Part shown: positions 35,933-45,693 of the stretch, piece by piece
Layout: each line of letters begins with the position of its first letter
Position numbering within the stretch: position 1 is the first letter of the stretch
Assembly: GCF_003350205.1 (NCBI RefSeq)
Contig: NZ_QLLC01000010.1
Span: forward strand, 43,253 to 107,252
DNA length: 64,000 bases
Source: Brevundimonas bullata
GTDB taxonomy: Bacteria > Pseudomonadota > Alphaproteobacteria > Caulobacterales > Caulobacteraceae
Direction: 5' to 3'
Notes under the pieces: generated by a model
What the model was told of the DNA's origin: nothing
Database searches by the model: none
The model's input: only the letters and a program-made list of their open reading frames with translations
Position numbers and translations under genes: made by a program

Positions 35933-38026
35933 GTGCGGGATGAAGTCGCGGCGCAGACGGATCGCTGGCGGTTGTGGGCGCCGGTCTTCTTCGGCGGCGG
36001 ATGCGCGGCCTATTTCGCCTTGAAGAGCGAACCGGCGCTCTGGCCGCTGGTCGTGGCGGCGGTGCTGAGCGGCGGGGCCTGGCTGACGGCGCGGCGGTTT
36101 GGACTGGCGAAGCGCTGGACGCTGATCCTGCTGATGCTGGCCTGTCTGTGCGGCGGGACGGCGGTCGCCAAGCTGCGGACCGAGGCGGTCAACGGGCCGA
36201 TTGCGCTGGCCTTGGCCGAGCCGACCGTGGTCGAGGCCTGGGTCATGGATGTCGACAGTCCGGGCGAGCGCGGGGCGCGAATCGTCGTGGCCCCGGTGAG
36301 GATAAGGGGGCTGGCGCCCGAGGCGACGCCAGTGCGGCTGCGGGCCACGGTGCGCGGCGAGCCCCCGGCGCCGGGGACGGCGGTGCGGCTGTTTGGCATT
36401 CTGAACCCGCCGCCGTCGCCGGCCAGTCCGGGGGCCTATGACTTTGGCCGCAACGCCTATTTTCAGGGGATGGGCGGGACGCTGTTCGCCCTGGGGCAGA
36501 CGCGGCCAACACTTCTGCCCGAGCCGCCTTGGCGGGTGCGGATGGCGATGAAGATCAATGCGGCCCGCTATGCTCTGGCGCAGAGGATCGTGGCGCGCTT
36601 GGGCGAGCGGACGGGCGGGATCGCTGCCGCCATGACCACAGGGCACGAAACCTGGATCGGACGCGAGGATCTGGACGCCATGCGCGATTCCGGGCTGGCG
36701 CACATCCTGTCGATCTCGGGCCTGCACATGGCCATCGTCGGGGGCTTCGTCTTCTTCGCCGTGCGGCTGGGCGTGGCGGCCTGGCCGTGGCTGGCGCTTC
36801 GGGTTTCAGGAAAGAAGGTGGCGGCGGTCGCGGGGCTGATCGCGGTCGGGACCTATCTGGTGGTGTCAGGCGCGCCGCCGCCGGCGGAGCGGTCGGCGAT
36901 CACCGCCTCCATCGCCTTTGTCGCCATCCTGCTGGAGCGGCAGGCGGTGACGATGCACGCCCTGGCGGTGGCGGCCTTCGCGGTGCTGTTGCTGCAGCCC
37001 GAGGCCATCGTCACGCCGGGGTTCCAGATGTCGTTCGCGGCGACGGCGGCCTTGGTGGCCTTGGTCGAGGTCTGGCCGCGACGGATCAAGGAAATCTCGG
37101 CGCCCTGGCCCATCGTGGCGGCGCAGCGGCTGGGAAGCTGGCTGCTGATCGCCTGCACCGCCAGTCTGGTGGCGGGCATGGCGACCGGGCCGTTCGCCAT
37201 GCAACATTTCAACCGCACGGCGGTCTATGGCCTGATCGCCAATCTGGCCACGTCGCCGATCGCGGATTTCATCCTGATGCCGGCGCTGGCGCTGGGGGCG
37301 GTGCTGGAGCCGCTGGGGCTGGGGGCGCCCTTCCTGTGGTTAGCGGGCAAGGGCGTGGAGATGATGCTGGCCATCGGCCATTGGACGGCGGGGCTGCCGG
37401 GGGCGGTGCAGACGGTGGCGAGCGCCCCGGCGGCGGCCCTGCCGATGGCCTTCCTCGGCATCCTGTTCATCTGTCTGTGGCGGGGGCGGTTGAGGTGGCT
37501 GGGCCTGCCGCTGGCGGCGGCGGTGCTGATCTGGCCGCGCCCGGCGGCGCCGGATCTGTGGATCGGCGATGGAGGGACCAATGCGGCCTTTCATCAGGCA
37601 GGGGTGGCGGTCGTCGTGCGTCCCGGGGTGCGCCAGTTCGCGGCGGACCTGTGGTCGCGGCGGCGCGGGCTGGACCTGACGCCGAGGCCCGAGGAGGGCT
37701 GGACGTGCAAGCGGTCCTTCTGCACGCCGGAAACGGAACAGGCCGGGCCGGTCGCGCTTTGGTGGGGCAAGAAGGCACCGACGGTTGAGCAGTTGGAGGC
37801 GATGTGTCGCTCGTCGACGGTCGTCAGCAGTCGGGCCGAACTGGCGTCCTTGCCGGCCTCATGCGCAGGGCGGCTGGTGCTGGACGGCGTGGACTATGCG
37901 CACGGCGGCTCGGTCGAGTTGTGGCGCGACGGGACGGGGTGGAAGGCGGTCTGGGCCGCTGACGTGCGAGGGCGCAGGCCCTGGACGCGTCAGGCCGATC
38001 CCGACTTCAGTGATAGCGGCGGATAA
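35933..38026 (+). CDS. comEC: ComEC/Rec2-family DNA uptake channel protein
   Basis: About 697 residues with some ten or more membrane helices. An N-terminal OB-like soluble domain (about 75-160) follows two helices. The Competence domain has [38 protein letters not shown] and [34 protein letters not shown]. The family forms the inner-membrane pore for single-stranded DNA. The C-terminal part (from [15 protein letters not shown]) replaces the beta-lactamase-like domain and lacks HxHxDH, so nuclease activity is unlikely. GTG 35933 is a best guess; upstream in-frame GTGs would overlap gltX. The 3' end overlaps lexA by 20 bp. Confidence 0.9.
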   Translation: MRDEVAAQTDRWRLWAPVFFGGGCAAYFALKSEPALWPLVVAAVLSGGAWLTARRFGLAKRWTLILLMLACLCGGTAVAKLRTEAVNGPIALALAEPTVVEAWVMDVDSPGERGARIVVAPVRIRGLAPEATPVRLRATVRGEPPAPGTAVRLFGILNPPPSPASPGAYDFGRNAYFQGMGGTLFALGQTRPTLLPEPPWRVRMAMKINAARYALAQRIVARLGERTGGIAAAMTTGHETWIGREDLDAMRDSGLAHILSISGLHMAIVGGFVFFAVRLGVAAWPWLALRVSGKKVAAVAGLIAVGTYLVVSGAPPPAERSAITASIAFVAILLERQAVTMHALAVAAFAVLLLQPEAIVTPGFQMSFAATAALVALVEVWPRRIKEISAPWPIVAAQRLGSWLLIACTASLVAGMATGPFAMQHFNRTAVYGLIANLATSPIADFILMPALALGAVLEPLGLGAPFLWLAGKGVEMMLAIGHWTAGLPGAVQTVASAPAAALPMAFLGILFICLWRGRLRWLGLPLAAAVLIWPRPAAPDLWIGDGGTNAAFHQAGVAVVVRPGVRQFAADLWSRRRGLDLTPRPEEGWTCKRSFCTPETEQAGPVALWWGKKAPTVEQLEAMCRSSTVVSSRAELASLPASCAGRLVLDGVDYAHGGSVELWRDGTGWKAVWAADVRGRRPWTRQADPDFSDSGG

Positions 38027-38699
38027 GGCCGACCAGCTTGCCCTGAACAGCGACCTGATCCGAACCGTAGATCTTGGTTTCGTAGTTGCGGTTGGCGGGC
38101 TCCAGCGCGATGGAGGCGCCCTTCTTGCGCAGGCGTTTCAGCGTGGCCTGTTCGCCTTCGACCAGGGCCACGACGATCTCGCCGGATGAGGCGTCGGCGG
38201 TCGATTTGATGATGACCATGTCGCCGTTGAGGATGCCGGCCTCGATCATCGAGTCGCCCTCAATCTCGAGCAGATAGTGCTCGCCCGCGCCCAGCATGGC
38301 TTCCGGCACCGGATAGCGTGCGGTTTCGTGCTCGATGGCGTCGATGGGGGTGCCGGCTGCGATCTTGCCCATCATGGACAGTTCGCGGGTGTCGTTGGCG
38401 GGTTCATCCGCCTTGGGACGACCGCCGCCCTCAATCACGCCGGGCTTGAAGCCCGCGTGGCCGCGCGGCGCGCCCGCCGTGGCCTGTTCAGGCAGCTTGG
38501 TCACTTCCAGCGCGCGGGCGCGGTGGGCCAGGCGGCGGATGAAGCCGCGCTCCTCCAACGCCGTGATCAGGCGGTGAATGCCCGATTTGGACGCCAGGTC
38601 CAGCGCCTCCTTCATCTCATCGAAGGAGGGCGAGACGCCCGTTTCCTGAATCCGTTCGTGGATGAACATCAGGAGTTCGTGCTGCTTCTTGGTGAGCAT
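38007..38699 (-). CDS. lexA: LexA repressor
   Basis: A 230-residue SOS repressor. The N-terminal winged helix is [55 protein letters not shown]. After a long linker the autocleavage site Ala-Gly lies in [12 protein letters not shown]. The catalytic Ser is in [11 protein letters not shown] and the Lys in [13 protein letters not shown]. On DNA damage RecA filaments trigger self-cleavage. Two GTTC-N7-GTTC boxes lie in its own upstream region, so it autoregulates. Confidence 0.96.
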   Translation of the reverse strand: MLTKKQHELLMFIHERIQETGVSPSFDEMKEALDLASKSGIHRLITALEERGFIRRLAHRARALEVTKLPEQATAGAPRGHAGFKPGVIEGGGRPKADEPANDTRELSMMGKIAAGTPIDAIEHETARYPVPEAMLGAGEHYLLEIEGDSMIEAGILNGDMVIIKSTADASSGEIVVALVEGEQATLKRLRKKGASIALEPANRNYETKIYGSDQVAVQGKLVGLIRRYH

Positions 38700-38715
38700 G
38701 GGCGCAAGGCTTCCA

Positions 38716-38730
38716 GAACAAGGCGTGAAC
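38716..38730 (-). promoter_or_regulatory. LexA (SOS) box 1 of lexA
   Basis: On the minus strand this reads GTTC-ACGCCTT-GTTC, the direct-repeat GTTC-N7-GTTC operator used by alphaproteobacterial LexA. It lies 17-31 bp upstream of the lexA start codon. Confidence 0.82.
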
Positions 38731-38740
38731 CGTTGTCGAT

Positions 38741-38755
38741 GTTCTGTAAGTGTTC
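38741..38755 (+). promoter_or_regulatory. LexA (SOS) box 2 of lexA
   Basis: GTTC-TGTAAGT-GTTC on the plus strand matches the GTTC-N7-GTTC operator exactly. It lies 25 bp from box 1 (start to start), in the opposite orientation, further upstream of lexA. Confidence 0.85.
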
Positions 38756-38908
38756 TTGCTGAATGTCAACTCGGCCCATTCCGCGAGCGCTGCCGCACAA
38801 TCCTTTTTGGCGGAGCGATTTCGGCGCCGGATGGTTTTGCTGCTGAGCAGTCCTCCAGGATGCTGCGCAAGGGTAGAAAACCGATGATATCCAGATCATC
38901 CTCTGCGA

Positions 38909-39325
38909 ATGACCACCTTCACCGTATCGTTCGAGCCTGAGCTTCCTAGCGGGGGCGGAACTTCACCGCCGGAGCAGCCGGACTGGTCTCGTATTTACGA
39001 GATCACCGGGGGGCTTGAATACGACATGACGTATCATGTCTGCGACCAAGCGTTCGGCTACTACCCCACCGATGTGGTCGGCCTTCTCAGCGATCTGATC
39101 GGTGCGAAGGCGGAGTTGGATCGCGGTCAGGATGGGGCGATTAATATGAGCGGATACACCATCCTCGTGGTGGAGATCAGCGGAACCGACATTGTCTTTT
39201 CTGAGCCATCCGCTTCGACGTGGCGGTGCGAAGTTCAAACCATCGTCGTTCGAGAAGCTCTGGATCAGGCCCTTCGCGACGTGTGGTCTTTTGTCACTAG
39301 CCTAGATCAACCAAGATCCAGTTAG
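38909..39325 (+). CDS. Orphan hypothetical protein
   Basis: A 138-residue acidic soluble protein with no family I recognise. Notable segments are WSRIYEITGGLEYDMTYHVCDQAFGYYPTDVVGLLSDLIGAKAELD and a C-terminal half of strands and one helix (YTILVVEISGTDIVFSE, REALDQALRDVWSFV). Two cysteines are present. Its GC content is visibly lower than its neighbours. It sits between lexA and trpC, exactly where many alphaproteobacteria carry moeA and moaC, so it may be an acquired gene filling a deletion. An immunity-protein-like role is conceivable but unsupported. Confidence 0.68.
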   Translation: MTTFTVSFEPELPSGGGTSPPEQPDWSRIYEITGGLEYDMTYHVCDQAFGYYPTDVVGLLSDLIGAKAELDRGQDGAINMSGYTILVVEISGTDIVFSEPSASTWRCEVQTIVVREALDQALRDVWSFVTSLDQPRSS

Positions 39326-39365
39326 GGTCGCTCAGGGACATTTACCGCTCAGTCGATGTCCGACA

Positions 39366-40175
39366 TTAGCCCAATGACAGCAGGGCCTTCGTCGCCGCTT
39401 CCACGTCGTCCTGACGCATCAGGCTTTCGCCGACGAGGATGGCCTGGGCGTGGGCGTCGGCGACGCGCTGGACGTCGTCAGGCGTGAAGATGCCGCTTTC
39501 GGCCACCAGCAGAGCCTTGACCGGGCTGAGCATGGACAGGCGCTCGGTTGCGTCGAGGTCGACCTCGAAGGTGCGGAGGCTGCGGTTGTTGACGCCGACC
39601 AGAGCGTCGCCCCGATCACTGACAAGAGCGCAGGCGCGGGCCATCTCGGCTTCGTCGTGGGTCTCGATCAGGGCGTCCATGCCGAAACGCTCGGCCTCGG
39701 CCAGCAGGTCGGCGGCCAGGGCGTCATCCACCATGGCCAGGATGATGAGGATGCAGTCGGCGCCCAGGGCGCGGCTCTCGGCCACCTGCCAGGGATCGAC
39801 CAGGAAGTCCTTGCGCAGGCAGGGCAGGGCGACCGCGTCGCGGGCGGCGGCCAGGAAGGCGTCGTCGCCCTGGAAGCTGGGCCCGTCGGTCAGGACGGAC
39901 AGGCAGGTGGCGCCGCCGCGCTCATAGGCTTTGGCCAGCGCGGGAGGGTCGAAGTCGGCGCGGATCAGGCCCTTGGACGGGCTGGCCTTTTTGATCTCGG
40001 CGATCAGGGCAGGGCGGCCCGTTTCCTCGGCGACGCGTTCCAGGGCGGCGCGGAAGCCGCGCGGGGCCGAGGCCTGGGCGGCGAGGCTCTCGATGGCGTC
40101 CTGAGAGATCGCAAGCTTGCGGGCGGCCACGTCTTCACGCTTGTAGGCGGCGATTTTCGCCAGAACGTCGGTCAT
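39366..40175 (-). CDS. trpC: Indole-3-glycerol phosphate synthase
   Basis: A 269-residue TIM-barrel enzyme closing the indole ring in tryptophan synthesis. Motifs: [19 protein letters not shown] (catalytic Glu and Lys), [57 protein letters not shown] and [14 protein letters not shown]. Length is normal for the single-domain form (not fused to TrpF). Its start overlaps the trpD stop by 4 bp. Confidence 0.96.
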   Translation of the reverse strand: MTDVLAKIAAYKREDVAARKLAISQDAIESLAAQASAPRGFRAALERVAEETGRPALIAEIKKASPSKGLIRADFDPPALAKAYERGGATCLSVLTDGPSFQGDDAFLAAARDAVALPCLRKDFLVDPWQVAESRALGADCILIILAMVDDALAADLLAEAERFGMDALIETHDEAEMARACALVSDRGDALVGVNNRSLRTFEVDLDATERLSMLSPVKALLVAESGIFTPDDVQRVADAHAQAILVGESLMRQDDVEAATKALLSLG

Positions 40176-41206
40176 GCGGCCTCAGGTTCGATGGGGGTGT
40201 TGGTGACGCGCACCAGGGTGTCGAGCGCGGCGGCGGCGCGGCCGTCGTCGATGATGGCGGCGGCCAGTTGGGCGCCTTCACGCAGGTCGGAGGCGCGGTC
40301 GGCCACGACAAGGGCGGCGGCGGCGTTCAGCACGACGATGTCGCGGTAGGGGCTGTGCTCGCCGGCCAGAAGGGCCTTCAGCGCCGCTGCATTATATTCG
40401 GCGTCGCCGCCGCGCAGGTCGTCCAGCGTCGCCAGCGGCAGTCCGGCGTCGGCGGGCGAAACAGTGAAGCGACGCACGGCGCCGTCCTTCCACTCGGCCA
40501 CCTCGGTCGGGCCTGTGGTGGTCAGTTCGTCCAGACCCTGACCGTGGACGGTCCAGGCGCGTCGGGCGCCGAGGCGGCCCAGGACCTCGGCCAGAGGCTC
40601 CAAGAGGGCAGGATCATAGACGCCCATGACCTGACGGTTCGCATGCGCCGGATTACAAAGCGGTCCCAGAAGATTGAAAACCGTACGGAACCCGATCTCG
40701 GCGCGGACCGGACCGACGTGACGCATGGCCCCGTGATAGGTGGGGGCGAACAGGAAGGCGATGCCGGCCTGATCCAGGGCGCGGGCCTGTTGCGGGATGG
40801 TGGCGTCGAGGTTGACGCCGAGCGCGGCCAGAACGTCGGAGGAGCCGGACTTGGAGCTGATGGCGCGGTTGCCGTGCTTGGCGACCTTCAAGCCGGCGCC
40901 CACCAGGACGAAGGCGGCGGCGGTCGAGACGTTATAGGTGTGCTGGCCGTCTCCGCCGGTGCCGCAGGTGTCGATCACCTCGTCGAACGGATGATCCAGC
41001 GACAGGGCGGCGTCGCGCATGGCGGTGGCGAAGGCCACGATCTCGTCCACCGTCTCGCCGCGGATACGCAGGGCGGTGACGGCGGCGGCGACCTGAGACG
41101 GGGTCGGCTCGCCGCGCAGGCAGGCGGAGAAGAAGGCGTGGGCTTCATCCGGCGTCAGGACGCGCCCGTCCACCAGCTTGCCCAGCAAAGGCTTGAAACC
41201 GTCCAT
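40172..41206 (-). CDS. trpD: Anthranilate phosphoribosyltransferase
   Basis: A 344-residue enzyme adding phosphoribose from PRPP to anthranilate. The PRPP loop [22 protein letters not shown] and the [22 protein letters not shown] motif are clear, as are [12 protein letters not shown] and [16 protein letters not shown]. It is adjacent to trpG (gap 4 bp) and overlaps trpC by 4 bp, one operon. Confidence 0.96.
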   Translation of the reverse strand: MDGFKPLLGKLVDGRVLTPDEAHAFFSACLRGEPTPSQVAAAVTALRIRGETVDEIVAFATAMRDAALSLDHPFDEVIDTCGTGGDGQHTYNVSTAAAFVLVGAGLKVAKHGNRAISSKSGSSDVLAALGVNLDATIPQQARALDQAGIAFLFAPTYHGAMRHVGPVRAEIGFRTVFNLLGPLCNPAHANRQVMGVYDPALLEPLAEVLGRLGARRAWTVHGQGLDELTTTGPTEVAEWKDGAVRRFTVSPADAGLPLATLDDLRGGDAEYNAAALKALLAGEHSPYRDIVVLNAAAALVVADRASDLREGAQLAAAIIDDGRAAAALDTLVRVTNTPIEPEAA

Positions 41207-41210
41207 GGCG

Positions 41211-41801
41211 TCAGACCATGGCCAGACGCTTGACGCCCGCCAGATCGAGGAAGTTGGCGATCATGTCGTGGCCGTGTTCGGTGGCTATGGATTCCGGGTG
41301 GAACTGCACGCCGTGGATCGGTCGGGTGCGGTGGGCCAGACCCATGATCTCGCCGTCGGCGGTCCAGGCGGTGACTTCCAGCTCATCCGGCAAGGTCTCG
41401 CGGCGCACGGCCAGCGAGTGATAGCGGGTGGCCGTGAAGGGCGAGGGCAGGCTGGCGAAGACGCTGCGGCCCTCATGCAGGATCGGCGAGGTCTTGCCGT
41501 GCATCAGGGTCTTGGCGCGGATGACGTCGCCGCCAAAGGCCTGACCGATGGCCTGATGGCCCAGGCAGACGCCGAAGATGGGCATGTCCTGCGGCGCGGT
41601 CGTGATCAGGGGCAGGCAGATGCCGGCCTGATCGGGGGCGCAGGGCCCGGGCGACAGCAGCACCGCTTCAGGCTTCAAGGCCCAGGCTTCTTCCACCGTC
41701 AGGTCGTCGTTGCGGACGACATGCGTCTGGGCGCCCAGCTCCGCGAGGTAGTGGACCAGGTTGTAGGTAAAGCTGTCGTAGTTATCGACGACGAGGATCA
41801 T
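41211..41801 (-). CDS. trpG: Anthranilate synthase component II (glutamine amidotransferase)
   Basis: A 196-residue class I glutamine amidotransferase giving ammonia to TrpE. The start [19 protein letters not shown] is diagnostic. [16 protein letters not shown] is the oxyanion loop, [14 protein letters not shown] holds the nucleophilic Cys, and [13 protein letters not shown] the His/Glu pair. The start is ATG 41801; the 12 codons upstream in the same frame are not family sequence. It is the second gene after trpE, separated by a 294-bp gap that holds a tiny opposite-strand frame. Confidence 0.95.
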   Translation of the reverse strand: MILVVDNYDSFTYNLVHYLAELGAQTHVVRNDDLTVEEAWALKPEAVLLSPGPCAPDQAGICLPLITTAPQDMPIFGVCLGHQAIGQAFGGDVIRAKTLMHGKTSPILHEGRSVFASLPSPFTATRYHSLAVRRETLPDELEVTAWTADGEIMGLAHRTRPIHGVQFHPESIATEHGHDMIANFLDLAGVKRLAMV

Positions 41802-41910
41802 GACGAGGTTCTTAAGGTGGGAGGGACGACGCGCCAAGCGAAGGCGGGAGGAAAGCGGACGTTAAGCAGTCCGCGCGATACAGGAGCATCGCCATCGGAA
41901 GAAATCCGTC

Positions 41911-42099
41911 TTGACCCGCTTAGAAGCCATCCGCGACGCCCAGGCCCTGCTCGATGAGCCGGCCACAGAGCAACCCAAGCCGCTGCGCCTGCTGGCGGCG
42001 GCGGCCTTCGCCGCGACGGCGGCGGTGATGCTGGCGGGGACCATGGTCGTGGGCCCCGGCGTGTCGTTCGACCAGGGTTCCACGGTTTCCAATCCTTAG
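41911..42099 (+). CDS. Possible small single-span membrane protein opposite the trp operon
   Basis: A 62-residue frame with TTG start 41911. A polar helix of about 28 residues (RLEAIRDAQALLDEPATEQPKPL) is followed by one hydrophobic segment (LLAAAAFAATAAVMLAGTMVV). It lies on the plus strand between trpE and trpG and its end overlaps the end of trpE by 4 bp. The composition looks coding and the layout resembles small membrane proteins, but the start signal is weak. Confidence 0.5.
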   Translation: MTRLEAIRDAQALLDEPATEQPKPLRLLAAAAFAATAAVMLAGTMVVGPGVSFDQGSTVSNP

Positions 42100-43637
42100 A
42101 TCTTGCCGTCGGCGCCCTGGCCGCGAGTCGTCGCGTTGAATCGCCACGCGTCCTCGGCCGCCTTCATCGGGGCGCGTGCCTTGGCCAGGGTTTCGGCGTA
42201 TTCGGCCGCAGGATCGCTGTCGGCCACGACGCCGGCGCCGGCCTGAACGAAGATCTGGTTCTGAGCGAACATGGCGGTGCGCAGGACGATGCAGATGTCC
42301 GCCTCGCCATTGGCCGAGATATAGCCCACGCCGCCGCCGTAGCCGACGCCGCGCTTCTCGGTTTCCAGTTCGTCGATGATCTCCATGGCCCGCACCTTGG
42401 GCGCGCCCGACAGGGTGCCGGCGGGCAGGGCGGCCAGAAGCGTGTCCACCGCGTCCAGCTTGGGATCAGCGGCGCCGTGCACGTTGGAGACGATGTGCAT
42501 GACCTGGCTGTAGCGCTCGACCATGAAGCTCTCGGTCACTTCGACGGTGCCGGGGGCCGAGACGCGGCCCACGTCGTTGCGGCCCAGGTCGAGCAGCATC
42601 AGGTGTTCGGCGCGTTCCTTGGGGTCGGCCAGAAGCTCGGCTTCAAGCGCCTTGTCCGCCTCGGGCGTGGCGCCGCGCGGACGGGTGCCGGCCAGGGGCC
42701 GGATGGTGACGCGGCCGTCCTTCAACCGGACCAGGATTTCGGGGCTGGACCCGGCCAGCTGGAAATCGACGTAGTCGAGGAAGAAGAGATAGGGCGACGG
42801 ATTGCCCCGACGCAGCGAGCGATAGAAGGCGAAGGGGTCCTGGCTCCACGGCGCAGAGAAGCGGTGGCTGAGGACGACCTGGAAGATGTCGCCCGCCGTG
42901 ATGTAGTCCTTGGCCTTGGCGACCATGGCGTCGAAGCCCTTGGCGTCGACCGGCGAATGGAAGTCGGGCGCGGGTAGGGGCTCGGCCTCGCGCTGGATAG
43001 GCAGAGGGCTGCGCAGGCGCTCTTCGAAGTCGTCCAGGCGCGCGACGGCGGCCGAGAAGGCCGTGTCGGGGTCGGCTGCGCTGTCGGGATAGGCGGCGGC
43101 GATCAGGACGATCTCGTGCTTCACCGAATCGAAGATGGCGACCAGGGACGGGCGCGCCATGACGGCGTCGGGCAGGTTCAGCGGGTCGGGGTTGGCCGGG
43201 CCGAGAGGTTCCAGCAACCGCACCATGTCGTAGCCGAAGACCCCGAACAGGCCGGCGGCCATGGGCGGCAGGTCGTCGGGCAGGTCGAACCGGGTGGCGG
43301 CGATGAGGGCGCGAAGGGATTCGAGCGCGGGCCGGTCTTCGGCCGTGAAGCGGTCGGACAGGACGGCCTCGCCGCGCGCGATCTCAGCCTTGCCGTCACG
43401 GCAGCGCCAGACGACGTCGGGCGCCAGGGTGACGATCGAATAGCGACCGTTGACCGCCCCGCCTTCAACCGACTCCAGCAGGCTGGCGTAGGGCCGTCCG
43501 TGCCCGACCTTGAGGAAGGCCGAGACGGGCGTCTCCAGGTCGTCGATCAGGCGACGCACCACGACCTGGGGGCGGCCTGATTTCAGGCCCGAGACAAACG
43601 CGGCGCGTTCAGCTTCCTGTCCGGCGCCTTGGCTCAT
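42096..43637 (-). CDS. trpE: Anthranilate synthase component I
   Basis: A 513-residue chorismate-using enzyme. The N-terminal regulatory half includes LLESVEGGAVNGRYSIV, where the LLES motif binds tryptophan for feedback inhibition. The catalytic half has DIFQVVLSHRFSAPW, RPLAGTRPRGATPEAD, LMLLDLGRNDVGRVSAPGTV, PAGTLSGAPKVRAMEIIDELE and GYGGGVGYISANG. It overlaps ppiD by 4 bp, so it is transcribed with the isomerase upstream. Confidence 0.96.
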   Translation of the reverse strand: MSQGAGQEAERAAFVSGLKSGRPQVVVRRLIDDLETPVSAFLKVGHGRPYASLLESVEGGAVNGRYSIVTLAPDVVWRCRDGKAEIARGEAVLSDRFTAEDRPALESLRALIAATRFDLPDDLPPMAAGLFGVFGYDMVRLLEPLGPANPDPLNLPDAVMARPSLVAIFDSVKHEIVLIAAAYPDSAADPDTAFSAAVARLDDFEERLRSPLPIQREAEPLPAPDFHSPVDAKGFDAMVAKAKDYITAGDIFQVVLSHRFSAPWSQDPFAFYRSLRRGNPSPYLFFLDYVDFQLAGSSPEILVRLKDGRVTIRPLAGTRPRGATPEADKALEAELLADPKERAEHLMLLDLGRNDVGRVSAPGTVEVTESFMVERYSQVMHIVSNVHGAADPKLDAVDTLLAALPAGTLSGAPKVRAMEIIDELETEKRGVGYGGGVGYISANGEADICIVLRTAMFAQNQIFVQAGAGVVADSDPAAEYAETLAKARAPMKAAEDAWRFNATTRGQGADGKI

Positions 43638-45562
43638 TTCTTGGCGGGCGCGGGGACGGCCGGAGCCGCCGGAGCGGCTGGGGGGGCTTCGATGCCCAGG
43701 GCGGCGATGGCGGCGGCCGGGTCGTTCTTGGCCTTCACGCGGCCGGCGGCGGCGTTGAAGCTGGTCTCAACCATGGCGTTGGCCAGTTCCTGGGTCAGAC
43801 GCGGGCGAACCTGCTCGACCAGGGGCGCGGCCAGGGCCGGGCTGGCGCCGTGGATCGCGTCGACGCGGCCCACGATGAAGCCGTTCTGGGCCTGGCCGGT
43901 GAAGACCTGATCCTTGCCCTGACCGAACAGGCCGCGCAGGACGCCTTCGCCGAGCTGAGCCTGGGTTTCACGGCTCTGCTGGACGCCCGCGCGGGCCACC
44001 AGCGGGGCGTTGACCGAGGCGGCGACCTTGGCGATGTCCTCGCCGGCGCGGACGCGACCCGCCAGTTCCTCGGCCTTGGCCGACAGGCGGCGAGCGTTTT
44101 CACGCATCGTCCATTGCTGGGTCAGAGGGGCGCGCACCTCGTCCAGGGTCGGCAGCGACGACGGGCGGATGTCGTCGACGCGCACGGCGAAATACTGACC
44201 TTCACCGGCGTCGATGATGTCGCTCTCGCCGCCCTTGGACAGGGCGTAGGCGGACTCGAAAATCTGACGCGGCGCGTTCAACGGCTGGCCGTCCGGCAGG
44301 CGCCCATCGGCGGTGAAGGGCGGCAGCTGGACAATGCGGGCGCCGACGGCTTGCGCGGCGTCAGCCAGGTTCTTGCCTTCCTGACGAGCCTTTTCGTACT
44401 GCTCGACCTTGGCGTAGGTCGCGCCCTTGACGTCTTCGGCGCGCAGTTCCTCGATCAGGGCGCTGCGGACGCTTTCCAGCGTGGCGGGGGCGCCGGCGGT
44501 GACGCCTGTGACCTTGGCGACGGTAAAGCCGACGCGGCTCTGGATCGGGTTCGAAACCTGATTGGCGGGCAGGGCGAAGACCGACGCGCCGACGGCCGGG
44601 TCGCCCAGGGCGCTTTGCGGCGTGTCGTTATAGGTCGCGGCTTCGATCTTGTTGGCGGCGGCGACTTCAGCCGGGGATTTACCGGCGCGCAGTTCAGCGG
44701 CGACGCGGTCAGCGGCTGCCTTGGTCGGAACGGTCAGCGTCACGAACGAGCGCTTCTCGGCGTTCGACAGGGCGGCCTTGCGGAACTCGAAGCGCTCACG
44801 GATGCGCTCTTCGGTGATCGGCGTCGCCTGGCTGTTGGGGCCGGGGTTGAACAGCACGATCGAGATCATGCGGAATTCGGGACGACGCAACTGGGCGGCG
44901 TTCTCATTGATGAAGGCGGTCAGCTGGGCGTCGGTCGGGGCCGGCGTCGTGCCGGCCATGGCCTGGGTCACGTCGAACCAGCGGCCATCGCGCGTTTCCA
45001 GAGCCTGACCGGCGAGCAGGGCGCCGTAGATGCGCGGCACGCGGGCGCCGGCGAAGACGGCGGCGCCGAACTGGCTGGCGACGTACTGGTCGCGCAGGTC
45101 CTGTTCCAGCATTTCCGAGGTCAGACCCTGGGCGGCCAGAGCCTGCTCGTAACGGTCCTGATCGAACTGGCCGGAGACCTGGTTGAAGAAGGCCGGGATC
45201 TGACGGATTTCCTTCAGCACCAGTTCCTTGCCCGGACGGATGCCGGCGTTCCAGGCCCAGGCCAGGAAGCCCATGCGTTGGGTCTGGCTCTCCAGGTACT
45301 GAGTGTGGATGTTCTCCTTGACCATGTCCTCGAAGGACACGGGGCGACCGGCCTGCTCCTGCAGGTTGTTGCGGACGCGTTCGAAGTCAGCGCGGAACTG
45401 CGGGGCGCCGATGCTGCGGTCGCCGGCGTCGATGACGTGTTTCGGGCCGAAGCTCGAGAAGACGTCGGACTGTGCGCCCACGATCAGGAAACTGAGGATG
45501 ATCAAGGCGAACAGGCCCGCAGCCCATTTCGACTTGGAGAAGTTGCGGAACAGCGTGATCAT
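43634..45562 (-). CDS. ppiD: PpiD-type membrane-anchored periplasmic folding factor
   Basis: A 642-residue protein. The N-terminal helix (WAAGLFALIILSFLIVGAQSDVF, about 13-35) anchors it in the inner membrane. SurA_N-like chaperone regions and a parvulin-type domain (about 225-390) follow, and the C-terminus is Ala/Pro-rich. The family helps secreted proteins fold as they leave SecYEG. Conserved parvulin residues look degenerate, as is usual for PpiD. It heads the trp transcript (4-bp overlap with trpE) and is divergent from tpiA. Confidence 0.9.
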   Translation of the reverse strand: MITLFRNFSKSKWAAGLFALIILSFLIVGAQSDVFSSFGPKHVIDAGDRSIGAPQFRADFERVRNNLQEQAGRPVSFEDMVKENIHTQYLESQTQRMGFLAWAWNAGIRPGKELVLKEIRQIPAFFNQVSGQFDQDRYEQALAAQGLTSEMLEQDLRDQYVASQFGAAVFAGARVPRIYGALLAGQALETRDGRWFDVTQAMAGTTPAPTDAQLTAFINENAAQLRRPEFRMISIVLFNPGPNSQATPITEERIRERFEFRKAALSNAEKRSFVTLTVPTKAAADRVAAELRAGKSPAEVAAANKIEAATYNDTPQSALGDPAVGASVFALPANQVSNPIQSRVGFTVAKVTGVTAGAPATLESVRSALIEELRAEDVKGATYAKVEQYEKARQEGKNLADAAQAVGARIVQLPPFTADGRLPDGQPLNAPRQIFESAYALSKGGESDIIDAGEGQYFAVRVDDIRPSSLPTLDEVRAPLTQQWTMRENARRLSAKAEELAGRVRAGEDIAKVAASVNAPLVARAGVQQSRETQAQLGEGVLRGLFGQGKDQVFTGQAQNGFIVGRVDAIHGASPALAAPLVEQVRPRLTQELANAMVETSFNAAAGRVKAKNDPAAAIAALGIEAPPAAPAAPAVPAPAKK

Positions 45563-45693
45563 CGAGAAAGAACCTGACGAGGGCCGGCGTCAAAGGGGCG
45601 CCACGCTCGCCTATACGGGCAGTCCCTAGGGCGCCGCAAGCGGACGCACCTCAACATCTTGGCTTCCGCGACAACGGGACCTAAACAGGCCCC

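Noticed and set aside
43850..45577. Long plus-strand frame opposite ppiD
   Set aside because: It is a mirror of a GC-rich gene with no motif; ppiD is well supported.
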